This document shows positions 10,217 through 19,546 of a DNA stretch of 44,320 nt, one piece after another. Position 1 is the stretch's first letter; each line of letters starts with the position of its first letter. The DNA is from Spirochaetia bacterium. Its GTDB lineage: Bacteria > Spirochaetota > Leptospiria > Turneriellales > JAOUFE01. The stretch covers positions 1 to 44,320 of the forward strand of contig JAOUFE010000003.1 in NCBI GenBank assembly GCA_029858425.1. The letters are read 5' to 3'. The notes under the pieces were generated by a model. That model was not told the DNA's origin, searched no databases, and worked only from the letters and a program-made list of their open reading frames with translations. The translations under genes were made by a program, and so were the position numbers.

Positions 10217-10471
10217 TTATAGTAGCGCCCCCACAAATTGCCGTAAAAAAGCACTATCATAATTATATAAATCCTGATTTACTGTAAATTGATCGAGAGT
10301 TACATAGTAAACTGTATTTACGGCAGGCGCTGTCAGTTTATAAAAACAGTTCGAGTCTGCACATGACCTGCGAAATCCAGTCAGAATGATTGGACTGACA
10401 CAGTTTTTGAGCATAAGCATCGACTCAAAAACCAACCACATCAATGCGAAAACAAGCAATATTTTCGCCAA
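10217..10471 (-). CDS. Possible small hypothetical protein
   Basis: ORF starts 14 nt after kdsA stop on the same strand, hydrophobic N-terminus; no recognised homology. Confidence 0.22.
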   Translation of the reverse strand: MAKILLVFALMWLVFESMLMLKNCVSPIILTGFRRSCADSNCFYKLTAPAVNTVYYVTLDQFTVNQDLYNYDSAFLRQFVGALL

Positions 10472-10484
10472 AGCTGTGATGAAT

Positions 10485-11315
10485 CTATTCCTTCACCAAT
10501 CTGTCGATTTTATAGAGATCATGAATCAATATTTCCGCCTCATCATAGGGTAACTGCGTTGTCGCATCGGATTTTGCTTTTTGTGGTTCGGGATGTATTT
10601 CCATAAAAATTCCTTCGACGCCCACGGCAACGGCAGCTCGTCCGACAGGAAAACTCATTTCGCGCTGACCTCCGGTTTGATCGCCTCCGCCGGGAAGCTG
10701 GGTCGAATGGGTAATGTCGATAACAACTTTTACACCTGCCTTGCGAAGGAGTTCAATAGATCGCATGTCAACCACAAGGTTGTTGTAACCAAACGTATAC
10801 CCTCTTTCACAAATCATAATTTTTTCGGAGCCCGATTTTTGAAATTTCTCAACAATTTGCAACGCATCCAGCGGCGCGACAAACTGGCCTTTTTTAACAT
10901 TGACCCATTTTTTTGTTCTGGAAGCGGCTGTAATTAAATCGGTTTGCCTGCACAAAAATGCCGGGATTTGCAGCATGTCGCACACTTCTCCGGAAACTTC
11001 AGCTTCTTCCGGATGATGAACATCGGTGATGATCGGAAAATGATATTTATCCCGAATTTCTTTTAACAACTGGAGACCTTCTTTTAATCCGGGTCCCCGA
11101 AAAGAAGATACGTTGCTTCGATTTGCCTTGTCAAAGGAAGACTTGAAAACAATTCCAATATTCAGATTTTTTTTTATCCGGGTCAAAAATTCCGCTGTTT
11201 TTTCCAGCAATTGAGGCGATTCAATAACGCATGGTCCGGCAATTAAAAAAAAAGGATTCTTACCGCCAAAGCTTAAATCGGGGAAAAGGATTTCTTCTTT
11301 TGTTAATGGTATCAT
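10485..11315 (-). CDS. kdsA: 3-deoxy-8-phosphooctulonate synthase
   Basis: FLIAGPCVIES, FKSSFDKANRSN, FRGPGLKEGL, DITHSTQLPGGG, EIHPEPQKAKSD. Confidence 0.96.
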   Translation of the reverse strand: MIPLTKEEILFPDLSFGGKNPFFLIAGPCVIESPQLLEKTAEFLTRIKKNLNIGIVFKSSFDKANRSNVSSFRGPGLKEGLQLLKEIRDKYHFPIITDVHHPEEAEVSGEVCDMLQIPAFLCRQTDLITAASRTKKWVNVKKGQFVAPLDALQIVEKFQKSGSEKIMICERGYTFGYNNLVVDMRSIELLRKAGVKVVIDITHSTQLPGGGDQTGGQREMSFPVGRAAVAVGVEGIFMEIHPEPQKAKSDATTQLPYDEAEILIHDLYKIDRLVKE

Positions 11316-11680
11316 TTAATTTTATTTTTCAAGTTCGGGTAAGAAATATGTACTACCAGCCGACATTCACTTTTTTCGAGGAACAGGGTTTTGTAAATAT
11401 TTTTATGATAGTGTACTTCTTTAAGTGTCGGGTATAAACTTAACAAGCGTGCGTCAATCAACTCTTTTGCCTTTGTGCATGCTTTCTCTCCCCGCAACGA
11501 ATATGGGATATTCTCTTCATTACTATAACCAACCTGAATCTGCAATGTATCATCGTTCAACCAGTAATTATCGTACAACAACTCGATGGCGTCTCCGTAC
11601 GGAATTTGTGCAGAAGCGCAGTAAAAACTGAACGTGACAAAAAATATTTTCAAAGACAAATAAATCAATTTATTGCGCAT
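11312..11680 (-). CDS. Hypothetical exported protein
   Basis: N-terminal signal-like MRNKLIYLSLKIFFVTFSFYCASA; overlaps kdsA start by 4 bp (ATGA) and hemH end by 11 bp, so likely co-transcribed. Confidence 0.6.
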   Translation of the reverse strand: MRNKLIYLSLKIFFVTFSFYCASAQIPYGDAIELLYDNYWLNDDTLQIQVGYSNEENIPYSLRGEKACTKAKELIDARLLSLYPTLKEVHYHKNIYKTLFLEKSECRLVVHISYPNLKNKIK

Positions 11681-12677
11681 TTATAATCCAGCCCGACAAC
11701 GTATTTACCCAGCTTTCATGCGCGTTTAATGAAGGTATCAAAGTAAATTCCCGAACTCCGGTTTGCAGCGCAGAAGCTTTTGCCCGGATACCAATTTCTT
11801 CCAGCGTTTCCAGATTATCCGTGACAAATCCGGGGCAAATGACAAGAATATTGTTTTTCCCGTTGCTGGCAATGGCGTGCAAAACACTTTCCGTATCGGG
11901 TTTTAACCATGTTTTTAAATTCATCGCCGATTGATACGTATGGCTGCAAATTTCGGGAGCAATGCCCGCCTTGCTTATAAAAAGGCGGGTAGTTTCCATC
12001 GTTTGCGCTTTATAACACATATTGCGTGCCGGATGTTCTGTTTCGCAGCAGTTGTTTTCTACAAGGCAATGGACTCCGCTCTTGTCCATTTTCCGGATAT
12101 GTCTTTCAGGAAGACTGTGATAACTCAAGACAATGTGATCAAATTTTTGTTTTAGATATGGCTGGGCATTCTCATATAACGAGTTGATATATTGGGGATT
12201 TTTATAATATGGATCAACAACTTTCAGCGATGAAAATGCAAAACCGGAATATTCCATTTTTACTTTTTCTACGACCGATTCGTATGTAGACATGGCATAG
12301 TGCGGAAACATGGGAATAAGAATAATTTTTTTTATTTTGTCTGCCTGCATTTGTTCAAGAGTCTGAAGAATACCCGGTTTGCCATATCGCATGGCTGTAT
12401 AAACAGGAATTCCGGTTTTTTGGCTCACTTTTTTTGCCAGTTCCCGCGTGAAAACAATCAGGGGAGATCCTGCTGTTGTCCAGATATGTTGATACAGACT
12501 CGCTGATTTTTTACTGCGAAAAGGAGCGATAATCCCGTAAACAAGCAATTGTCTTTTCCATCGGGGAATATCAATGACTCGTTCATCCATTAAGAATTCC
12601 CGCAGATAGTTTTTTACACTATCGGGACTCGCGCTATCGGGAGATCCCGTGTTTACAAGTAGAACTCCGGACTTCAT
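11670..12677 (-). CDS. hemH: Ferrochelatase
   Basis: GVLLVNTGSPDSASPDSVKNYLREFLMDERVID, SYHSLPERH, HTYQSAMN, CPGFVTDNLETLEEI. Confidence 0.96.
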   Translation of the reverse strand: MKSGVLLVNTGSPDSASPDSVKNYLREFLMDERVIDIPRWKRQLLVYGIIAPFRSKKSASLYQHIWTTAGSPLIVFTRELAKKVSQKTGIPVYTAMRYGKPGILQTLEQMQADKIKKIILIPMFPHYAMSTYESVVEKVKMEYSGFAFSSLKVVDPYYKNPQYINSLYENAQPYLKQKFDHIVLSYHSLPERHIRKMDKSGVHCLVENNCCETEHPARNMCYKAQTMETTRLFISKAGIAPEICSHTYQSAMNLKTWLKPDTESVLHAIASNGKNNILVICPGFVTDNLETLEEIGIRAKASALQTGVREFTLIPSLNAHESWVNTLSGWIINAQ

Positions 12678-12704
12678 AATCTCTTCATGGTTTTTCAGAT
12701 TGCT

Positions 12705-13352
12705 TCAGGGAAATAATCTTTTTTTATCCCATGTTTCCCTGTTTCTCTCATAAACGATGCGATCGTGAAGCCGGTTCGGCCGCCCCTGCCAGAACTCAAA
12801 GTGATCCGGAACTAAAATATAGCCTCCCCAAAAAGGGGGTATGGGCACTTCCAGTCCCTCATATTTTTTTTTGATTTTCTCAAAAAGCAACTCAAGCTCC
12901 TCCCGGCGGGAAAGAAGCTCGCTCTGGGAGGATGCCCAGGCGCCGATCTGACTGTCTCTGGGGCGGGTAGCAAAATAGTCTGCTGATTCTTGCCGACTGA
13001 CTTTTTGAATGATACCATTTATCCGTATTTGTCTTTCAAATTCAGCCCAATAAAACAAAAGACAGCCCTCAGGACTGGATTCAATTTCTTTTGATTTCTG
13101 GCTACCGTAGTTTGTGTAAAAAACAAAACCGGATTCATCAAAAGATTTTAAGAGAACAACGCGGGCTGAAGGGCGCTTTCCCGATACCGTACAAAGCGTC
13201 ATTGAGTTGCCATCGACAAGTCTGGATTCAATGGCTTCATTAAACCAGACGCGAAATTGATCTACGGGATTTCCAGCCGTGTTTTTTTCAAGCAAGTCTC
13301 CTTTAATATAATCACGTCGAATATTTTGAATAAATTTCTTGTCTCCATGCAT
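12705..13352 (-). CDS. pdxH: Pyridoxamine 5'-phosphate oxidase
   Basis: DPVDQFRVWFNEAIE-like N-terminus, ARVVLLKSFDESGFVFYTNYGSQKS, EFWQGRPNRLHDRI. Confidence 0.95.
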   Translation of the reverse strand: MHGDKKFIQNIRRDYIKGDLLEKNTAGNPVDQFRVWFNEAIESRLVDGNSMTLCTVSGKRPSARVVLLKSFDESGFVFYTNYGSQKSKEIESSPEGCLLFYWAEFERQIRINGIIQKVSRQESADYFATRPRDSQIGAWASSQSELLSRREELELLFEKIKKKYEGLEVPIPPFWGGYILVPDHFEFWQGRPNRLHDRIVYERNRETWDKKRLFP

Positions 13353-13425
13353 ATATCAAAATTTTGCGCATACCCTTGCTGTAAACCAAATAAAATATAC
13401 GGAGACTGGCAAGGCCGTGGGCCTG

Positions 13426-13553
13426 GAGCTTGGGCATGAACTCGAAATTCAGTCAGAATAATCTAAATAAGCGCAGTTTTGGGGCGCTTCACGCCCCAAA
13501 ACTGCGCATTATAATACATTTTGATCTGATTATTGAGGTTCATGCCCAAGCTC
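13426..13553. repeat. Nested palindromic element, copy A (outer arms plus inner hairpin)
   Basis: Outer arms GAGCTTGGGCATGAA / TTCATGCCCAAGCTC; inner perfect 16-bp stem GCGCAGTTTTGGGGCG-cttca-CGCCCCAAAACTGCGC (13471-13507). Confidence 0.85.
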
Positions 13554-13627
13554 CCCTGCCCAGGCTGCCAATGAGGGGTGGAAGAAAAAAAGATTGACTA
13601 AGTAAATCTCTTCAATATTAACGCAGG

Positions 13628-14023
13628 ATGGTAAAAAGCCCTTATACAAAAAAAGAACTCCAGGAGTTTGAGCAATTGTTGCTTCAAAAAAAGGCAACCC
13701 TTCTGAGAGAAATTACCGAACAATCGGAAGAGGTTGCAAACGAGAAATTCGATGAACCGGGTGATCTTGTTGATATGGCGACTGAATTGCTGGAGCAGGA
13801 AATGAATTTAAGTCTGACGACAGCAGAAAAGCAGACTATTAAAGAAATAGATGAAGCGCTTGCAAGAATAAAAAATGGTCAATATGGCATATGCATTGAT
13901 ACCGGCGAACCGATAAACAAAACCCGATTAAAGGCCGTTCCAGAAGCCAAAAGAACTTTGGAAGCGCAAGAAAAGTTTGACAAGAAAAACAAAGAAAACA
14001 AAAAAAGATCATCTTTAACCTGA
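13628..14023 (+). CDS. DksA/TraR-family protein lacking most zinc-finger cysteines
   Basis: YTKKELQEFEQLLLQKKATLLREI, DLVDMATELLEQE, ALARIKNGQYGICIDTGEPINKTRLKAVPEAKRTLEAQ. Confidence 0.85.
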   Translation: MVKSPYTKKELQEFEQLLLQKKATLLREITEQSEEVANEKFDEPGDLVDMATELLEQEMNLSLTTAEKQTIKEIDEALARIKNGQYGICIDTGEPINKTRLKAVPEAKRTLEAQEKFDKKNKENKKRSSLT

Positions 14024-14025
14024 TA

Positions 14026-14757
14026 ATGCACGTTGAGTATTATCCTGAAATACTTGATATTGTTAAAGATCTGCAATTTACCCTTAGAAGCGTTGAATCG
14101 CACAAACTTTTATTCAATCGATCAACTGAAAAGTGGCCCCTGGATATTGATCTGTCCTTTACTCCGGGTATAAGCGAAAAAACTGTTGAAAAGTTTATCA
14201 AACAGGATGTCTGTACCCTCTGTAGCAGAAGAATCAGTTATAAATCCGGCCAATTCTCCAGAAAAAAAATAAAAATTCCCTACATGGTGTTAATCCACAA
14301 TTCCTTTATTTTGTCTGAAAAAAATTATTACGAGCTGCCCGAAGAAGACAATATTTTTCGCAGCATGATTCGCGGCGGTTTAAAATGCCGCGAAGAGGAT
14401 ATTTTAACAAGAGAAATTTTGCGTTGCTATTTTGGCGCTTCCGATGAAAAAAATCCTGAATTTTTACAGAATTGTTTAAAACATTTACGGGAAGATATAG
14501 ACAAATATAAAATTCAGGGAATTCTTGCATTGGGTCAGGCCGCCAGCTTATTGCTCAACAATGATGCGGAAAAAATAAGGCAAACAACAGGAGAAATAAT
14601 TAAAATTGAAGGTATTCCGGCCATGATTTGCCCCGGGCCAAACCGCATTCGCTTTATGAACGAAAAAAAAATGGATCCCGAAATAATAAAAAAAGAAAAA
14701 ATGGTAATTCTGGAATATTTAAATAAATTTAGAACCCAAGTAATGGGAATAGCCTGA
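14026..14757 (+). CDS. Uracil-DNA glycosylase-superfamily-like protein (divergent)
   Basis: CTLCSRR Cys motif near the N-terminus, GILALGQAASLLL core motif; immediately downstream of the dksA-like gene. Confidence 0.5.
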   Translation: MHVEYYPEILDIVKDLQFTLRSVESHKLLFNRSTEKWPLDIDLSFTPGISEKTVEKFIKQDVCTLCSRRISYKSGQFSRKKIKIPYMVLIHNSFILSEKNYYELPEEDNIFRSMIRGGLKCREEDILTREILRCYFGASDEKNPEFLQNCLKHLREDIDKYKIQGILALGQAASLLLNNDAEKIRQTTGEIIKIEGIPAMICPGPNRIRFMNEKKMDPEIIKKEKMVILEYLNKFRTQVMGIA

Positions 14758-14765
14758 AAAATTCA

Positions 14766-14877
14766 CCGCAGAGTTCACAGAGAAAAATTTCAACATTATG
14801 ACCAGCCGCCAAAAGCCTGTCGCGGCTTTTTTGCGGTTGCTACATATATTTGTCTTTTTTCTTCGTGACCTTTGCGG
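14766..14877. repeat. Palindromic repeat of the CCGCAGAG/CACAGAG type
   Basis: Arms CCGCAGAGTTCACAGAGAAAAA (14766-14787) and TTTTTCTTCGTGACCTTTGCGG (14856-14877), 18/22 complementary. Confidence 0.6.
14806..14836. terminator. Candidate bidirectional intrinsic terminator
   Basis: CCGCCAAAAGCC-tgtcgc-GGCTTTTTTGCGG hairpin between the convergent UDG-like gene and ahcY. Confidence 0.55.
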
Positions 14878-14905
14878 CAAGATTTTACTTTAAACCTGAA
14901 CCGTT

Positions 14906-16345
<1,440 letters not shown>

Positions 16346-16394
16346 TCATTTTACCTGTTTGGCGAGCTTACTCAAGTTGTCAATTTGAAAAGAC

Positions 16395-16545
16395 AATGCT
16401 CCCAAACTCGCGCAGGTAAATGGAAAAAATATTTTCCTTTCTCCGGAATTTTTATCCGGAAAGGGCGAAATATTATAGTTTTATCGTCGTTTACAGTTAA
16501 ATCAAATTGGCGCGAGCTTTTTACCTGCGTGAGTTTGGGAGCATT
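16395..16545. repeat. Large inverted repeat with internal hairpin upstream of ahcY
   Basis: AATGCTCCCAAACTCGCGCAGGTAAA (16395-16420) vs reverse complement of 16520-16545, 25/26 match; inner CCTTTCTCCGG...CCGGAAAGG hairpin. Confidence 0.8.
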
Positions 16546-16609
16546 GGAAAAGACTTTTCTTCTTAAAATATATCCTTGACCATAGAATCTTCATCTTCAG
16601 GCTGACAAT

Positions 16610-17980
16610 ATGGAAATGAATGAAAAGCAAAGAAGCCGATTGGCCGGAATCGTACTCTCAATAATATTAATCATTGTTGGAACCTGGGGACAAATACAAG
16701 GAAAATCCACCAAAAATGACATTACTGAACCGGAATATATCTCATTATACAATACAATACTACAACACATAAAAGCAGACTATGTTGAACCGGTAGACAG
16801 CAAAGAGTTATGGCTTGGCGCAATCAAGGGAATGCTGGCGGCGACAAATGATGAACATACAATGTATCTTGACAAGGATGAGTTTTCGGATCTGGAAACA
16901 GCCACAAAAGGTGATTTTGGCGGCCTCGGAATTGAGATCGCCATGCGTGATTCAATTCTTACGGTAGTAACCCCTATGATTGATACTCCCGCCATGAGGG
17001 CAGGGTTAAAGCCTGGCGATAAAATTGTAGAGATAGAAGGCAAAAGTACGAAAGACCTTTCTTTGCGTGACGCAGTAAACATGCTGCGCGGAGTTCCCGG
17101 AACGGCCGTTAATATATCTATTGCCCGTGAAGGAGAAGAAGACTTGATAAAACTGGATATTGTACGAGAAATAATTAAAATCACAATCGTAGAAAGCGGA
17201 ATCATTGAAAAACATAATATCGGCTATATAAAACTAAAGCAGTTTGCAGGGCCGGCGCCGATGGATATGGCCAATGCAATCCGCGATCTGGAAGAAAAAA
17301 AAGTAAAAGGTTTGATTCTCGATCTTCGATGGAATCCAGGTGGACTGCTGACGGCCGCTGTTGACATTGCCAACTTTTTTATCAAAGACGGCATTATTGT
17401 ATCGGCAAGAGGTCGTCACAAAGAGCTGGATAAAATCGAATATGCTGATCCGCGCAAGGCAATTGCCGGCGACCTGCCTCTGGTGATCCTGGTCAATGAA
17501 GGATCGGCTTCGGCAAGTGAAATTGTTACCGGCGCCATTAAAGATCACAAGCGGGGTATTATTGTAGGCACAAAAACATTTGGAAAGGGTTCTGTACAAA
17601 GCGTAATCCGGCTGGATTACAATACTGGATTAAAAATGACCATTCAAAAGTATTATACGCCATCCGGAGAATCCATTCATAAAAAAGGGATCATGCCCAA
17701 TGTTGTTGTAAAGCCATATGAGTTTACAAAAGAAGAGAGGAGACACTTTAGAGATCTTTCAGACGCTAAAGTATTGGGAACATTTGTAAAAGAAAATAAA
17801 GAATACAATGAAGAGTCTGTTAAAAAATTTAAAAAACTTCTCAACGACAAAGGATTGGCGCTAAGCGATTATGCATCAAGGTATGTGCTGAAACAGGAAA
17901 TTCATAATATCGGCAAGCGGCCTTTATATGATCTGGAACTGGACACACAGTTGATAAAAGCCATTGAACAGGTTAAGTAA
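16610..17980 (+). CDS. S41-family carboxy-terminal processing peptidase
   Basis: PDZ domain (GLKPGDKIVEIEGKST), VNEGSASASEIVTGAIKDH with catalytic Ser, TFGKGSVQS with Lys. Confidence 0.95.
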   Translation: MEMNEKQRSRLAGIVLSIILIIVGTWGQIQGKSTKNDITEPEYISLYNTILQHIKADYVEPVDSKELWLGAIKGMLAATNDEHTMYLDKDEFSDLETATKGDFGGLGIEIAMRDSILTVVTPMIDTPAMRAGLKPGDKIVEIEGKSTKDLSLRDAVNMLRGVPGTAVNISIAREGEEDLIKLDIVREIIKITIVESGIIEKHNIGYIKLKQFAGPAPMDMANAIRDLEEKKVKGLILDLRWNPGGLLTAAVDIANFFIKDGIIVSARGRHKELDKIEYADPRKAIAGDLPLVILVNEGSASASEIVTGAIKDHKRGIIVGTKTFGKGSVQSVIRLDYNTGLKMTIQKYYTPSGESIHKKGIMPNVVVKPYEFTKEERRHFRDLSDAKVLGTFVKENKEYNEESVKKFKKLLNDKGLALSDYASRYVLKQEIHNIGKRPLYDLELDTQLIKAIEQVK

Positions 17981-18980
17981 ACTGTTTAATGTTCTCAATT
18001 ATATGGCGGTTAATTTCATGCCGCGCGAAGTCAAGTGTTGTTTTTATTGCATTGCGAACTGCCCATGCGTTGCTTGAGCCATGACCAATGAGTACAATCC
18101 CGTTTACTCCCAACAGCGGCGCTCCACCGTAATTTGAATGATCCATTTGTCCTTTTACTGCCTGAAGAGTCGGCTTTAGAAAAAGCGCCCCTGTCTTTGC
18201 CAGAGGAGAAGCTTCGATGTTTCTTTTTAACGTATTGAAAATTGCTTTGGCGGTTCCTTCTATGGTTTTTATAGCGATATTTCCGATAAATCCATCGCAA
18301 ACCACAACATCTACCGGTTTGCCAAATCCAAAAAGGTCACGACCCTCTACATTGCCTACAAAGTACACAGGCAATTTTTTTAAAGCCTTGAAAACATTCT
18401 GGGTTAATTCATTCCCTTTGTTGTCTTCTTCCCCGTTAGACAACAAACCAATTGCTGGATGAAGAATTCCCAGTATTTCTCTGGAATATATTTCGCCCAT
18501 TATTGCAAACTGTACCAGATATTCGGCCTTGCAGTCTACATTGGCTCCCGCATCAAGCAAAACAGTCGCGCCGGATCCATTTCTGGGCAGGGGCGTTATC
18601 ACCGCCGGCCGCTTGACCCCTGGCAGGCGACCAAGCACAAGCAGCGAAGCCGCCATTGTCGCCCCTGTATTTCCGGGTGAAAACAGTCCTATGGCTTCGT
18701 TATTTTTCACAAGTTTACTGCAGACCATAATGGAGGAATGCGGTTTTGCGCGTACCGCCTTGGCCGGCTGATCTGACATCTGTACTACCGAATCGGAGTT
18801 TTCAATGCGAATATTTGATGGAGAAGCAATATTTTTATGCCCGGAAATTAATTTTGATAGAAGTTGCCTGTCTCCCACAAGAATAACTCTGGCATCAAAT
18901 TCCTTTACCGCCATAAGCGCGCCGTTTACAATGGGTTCCGGACCGAGGTCGCCGCTAACTGTATCAATTGCAATCCACAT
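17973..18980 (-). CDS. plsX: Phosphate acyltransferase
   Basis: IAIDTVSGDLGPEPIVNGA, LFSPGNTGATMAASL, DGFIGNIAIKTIEG, GGAPLLGVNGIVLIGHGSSN. Confidence 0.96.
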   Translation of the reverse strand: MWIAIDTVSGDLGPEPIVNGALMAVKEFDARVILVGDRQLLSKLISGHKNIASPSNIRIENSDSVVQMSDQPAKAVRAKPHSSIMVCSKLVKNNEAIGLFSPGNTGATMAASLLVLGRLPGVKRPAVITPLPRNGSGATVLLDAGANVDCKAEYLVQFAIMGEIYSREILGILHPAIGLLSNGEEDNKGNELTQNVFKALKKLPVYFVGNVEGRDLFGFGKPVDVVVCDGFIGNIAIKTIEGTAKAIFNTLKRNIEASPLAKTGALFLKPTLQAVKGQMDHSNYGGAPLLGVNGIVLIGHGSSNAWAVRNAIKTTLDFARHEINRHIIENIKQFT

Positions 18981-19219
18981 AACTGTATGAAATTCCTCCC
19001 GAATGGATTTTTAGAGTTTCCATTATTCAAGTTATCTTTGCTTTTGCAAGAACTATACGTTACGGGTAGACGCGAGGTGGGGGTTCGGCCAAACCCTATG
19101 CTCAATAATATCCGCTGGTCGCGCTGATTTACCCACAATTGTGTAACTTTTACCAGATTATTTTCATTTTTTTCCTGCCCGACTGAAAAAAAATCCCAAT
19201 ATTTGCAATACTCTTTATT

Positions 19220-19546
19220 ATGAAGATACGATTATATAAAGCAGTTTTTCTTGTCCTTTTGAACAGGTTCGGCAATAACCAATTGAAGTGGGAACGGCAC
19301 CTTAGCCAGTGGACAGGCGTGCGTATTAACCTCCCAAAATATTTCTGGGAGGTTCATTTATACATCATAAACGACAAAACTCCCAAATTTTTAACTATTG
19401 ATTCGGCCCCGGAAAAAGGCTGGCATTCGGTTTTCTACAGCTACAACCTGAAAGGCGACATGCAAAAATACATTGAGCTTTGCATTATCCGAAAATGCAA
19501 GCAGTACAGAAATAATAATATTTCTATAATTAAAAAGGCTGGTTAG
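19220..19546 (+). CDS. Hypothetical small protein
   Basis: 108-aa ORF, convergent with and overlapping the slt 3' end by 17 bp; no recognised family. Confidence 0.3.
   Translation: MKIRLYKAVFLVLLNRFGNNQLKWERHLSQWTGVRINLPKYFWEVHLYIINDKTPKFLTIDSAPEKGWHSVFYSYNLKGDMQKYIELCIIRKCKQYRNNNISIIKKAG

Noticed and set aside
10374-10400. CGAAATCCAGTCAGAATGAT resembling the arm interior of copy A (CGAAATTCAGTCAGAATAAT)
   Set aside because: Only about 20 nt of similarity, no outer arms or inner hairpin; may be a remnant but not supportable.
13471-13507. Inner hairpin as a simple intrinsic terminator
   Set aside because: Strong stem but no T-tract; repeated elsewhere with conserved flanks, so a repeat element explains it better.
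18926-19138. Possible rpmF (ribosomal protein L32) upstream of plsX
   Set aside because: rpmF often precedes plsX, but no L32-like translation is found here; the short ORF is unrelated.
19313-19340. AACCTCCCA...TGGGAGGTT hairpin
   Set aside because: Perfect 9-bp stem but no T-tract, and inside a possible ORF; not enough to call a terminator.
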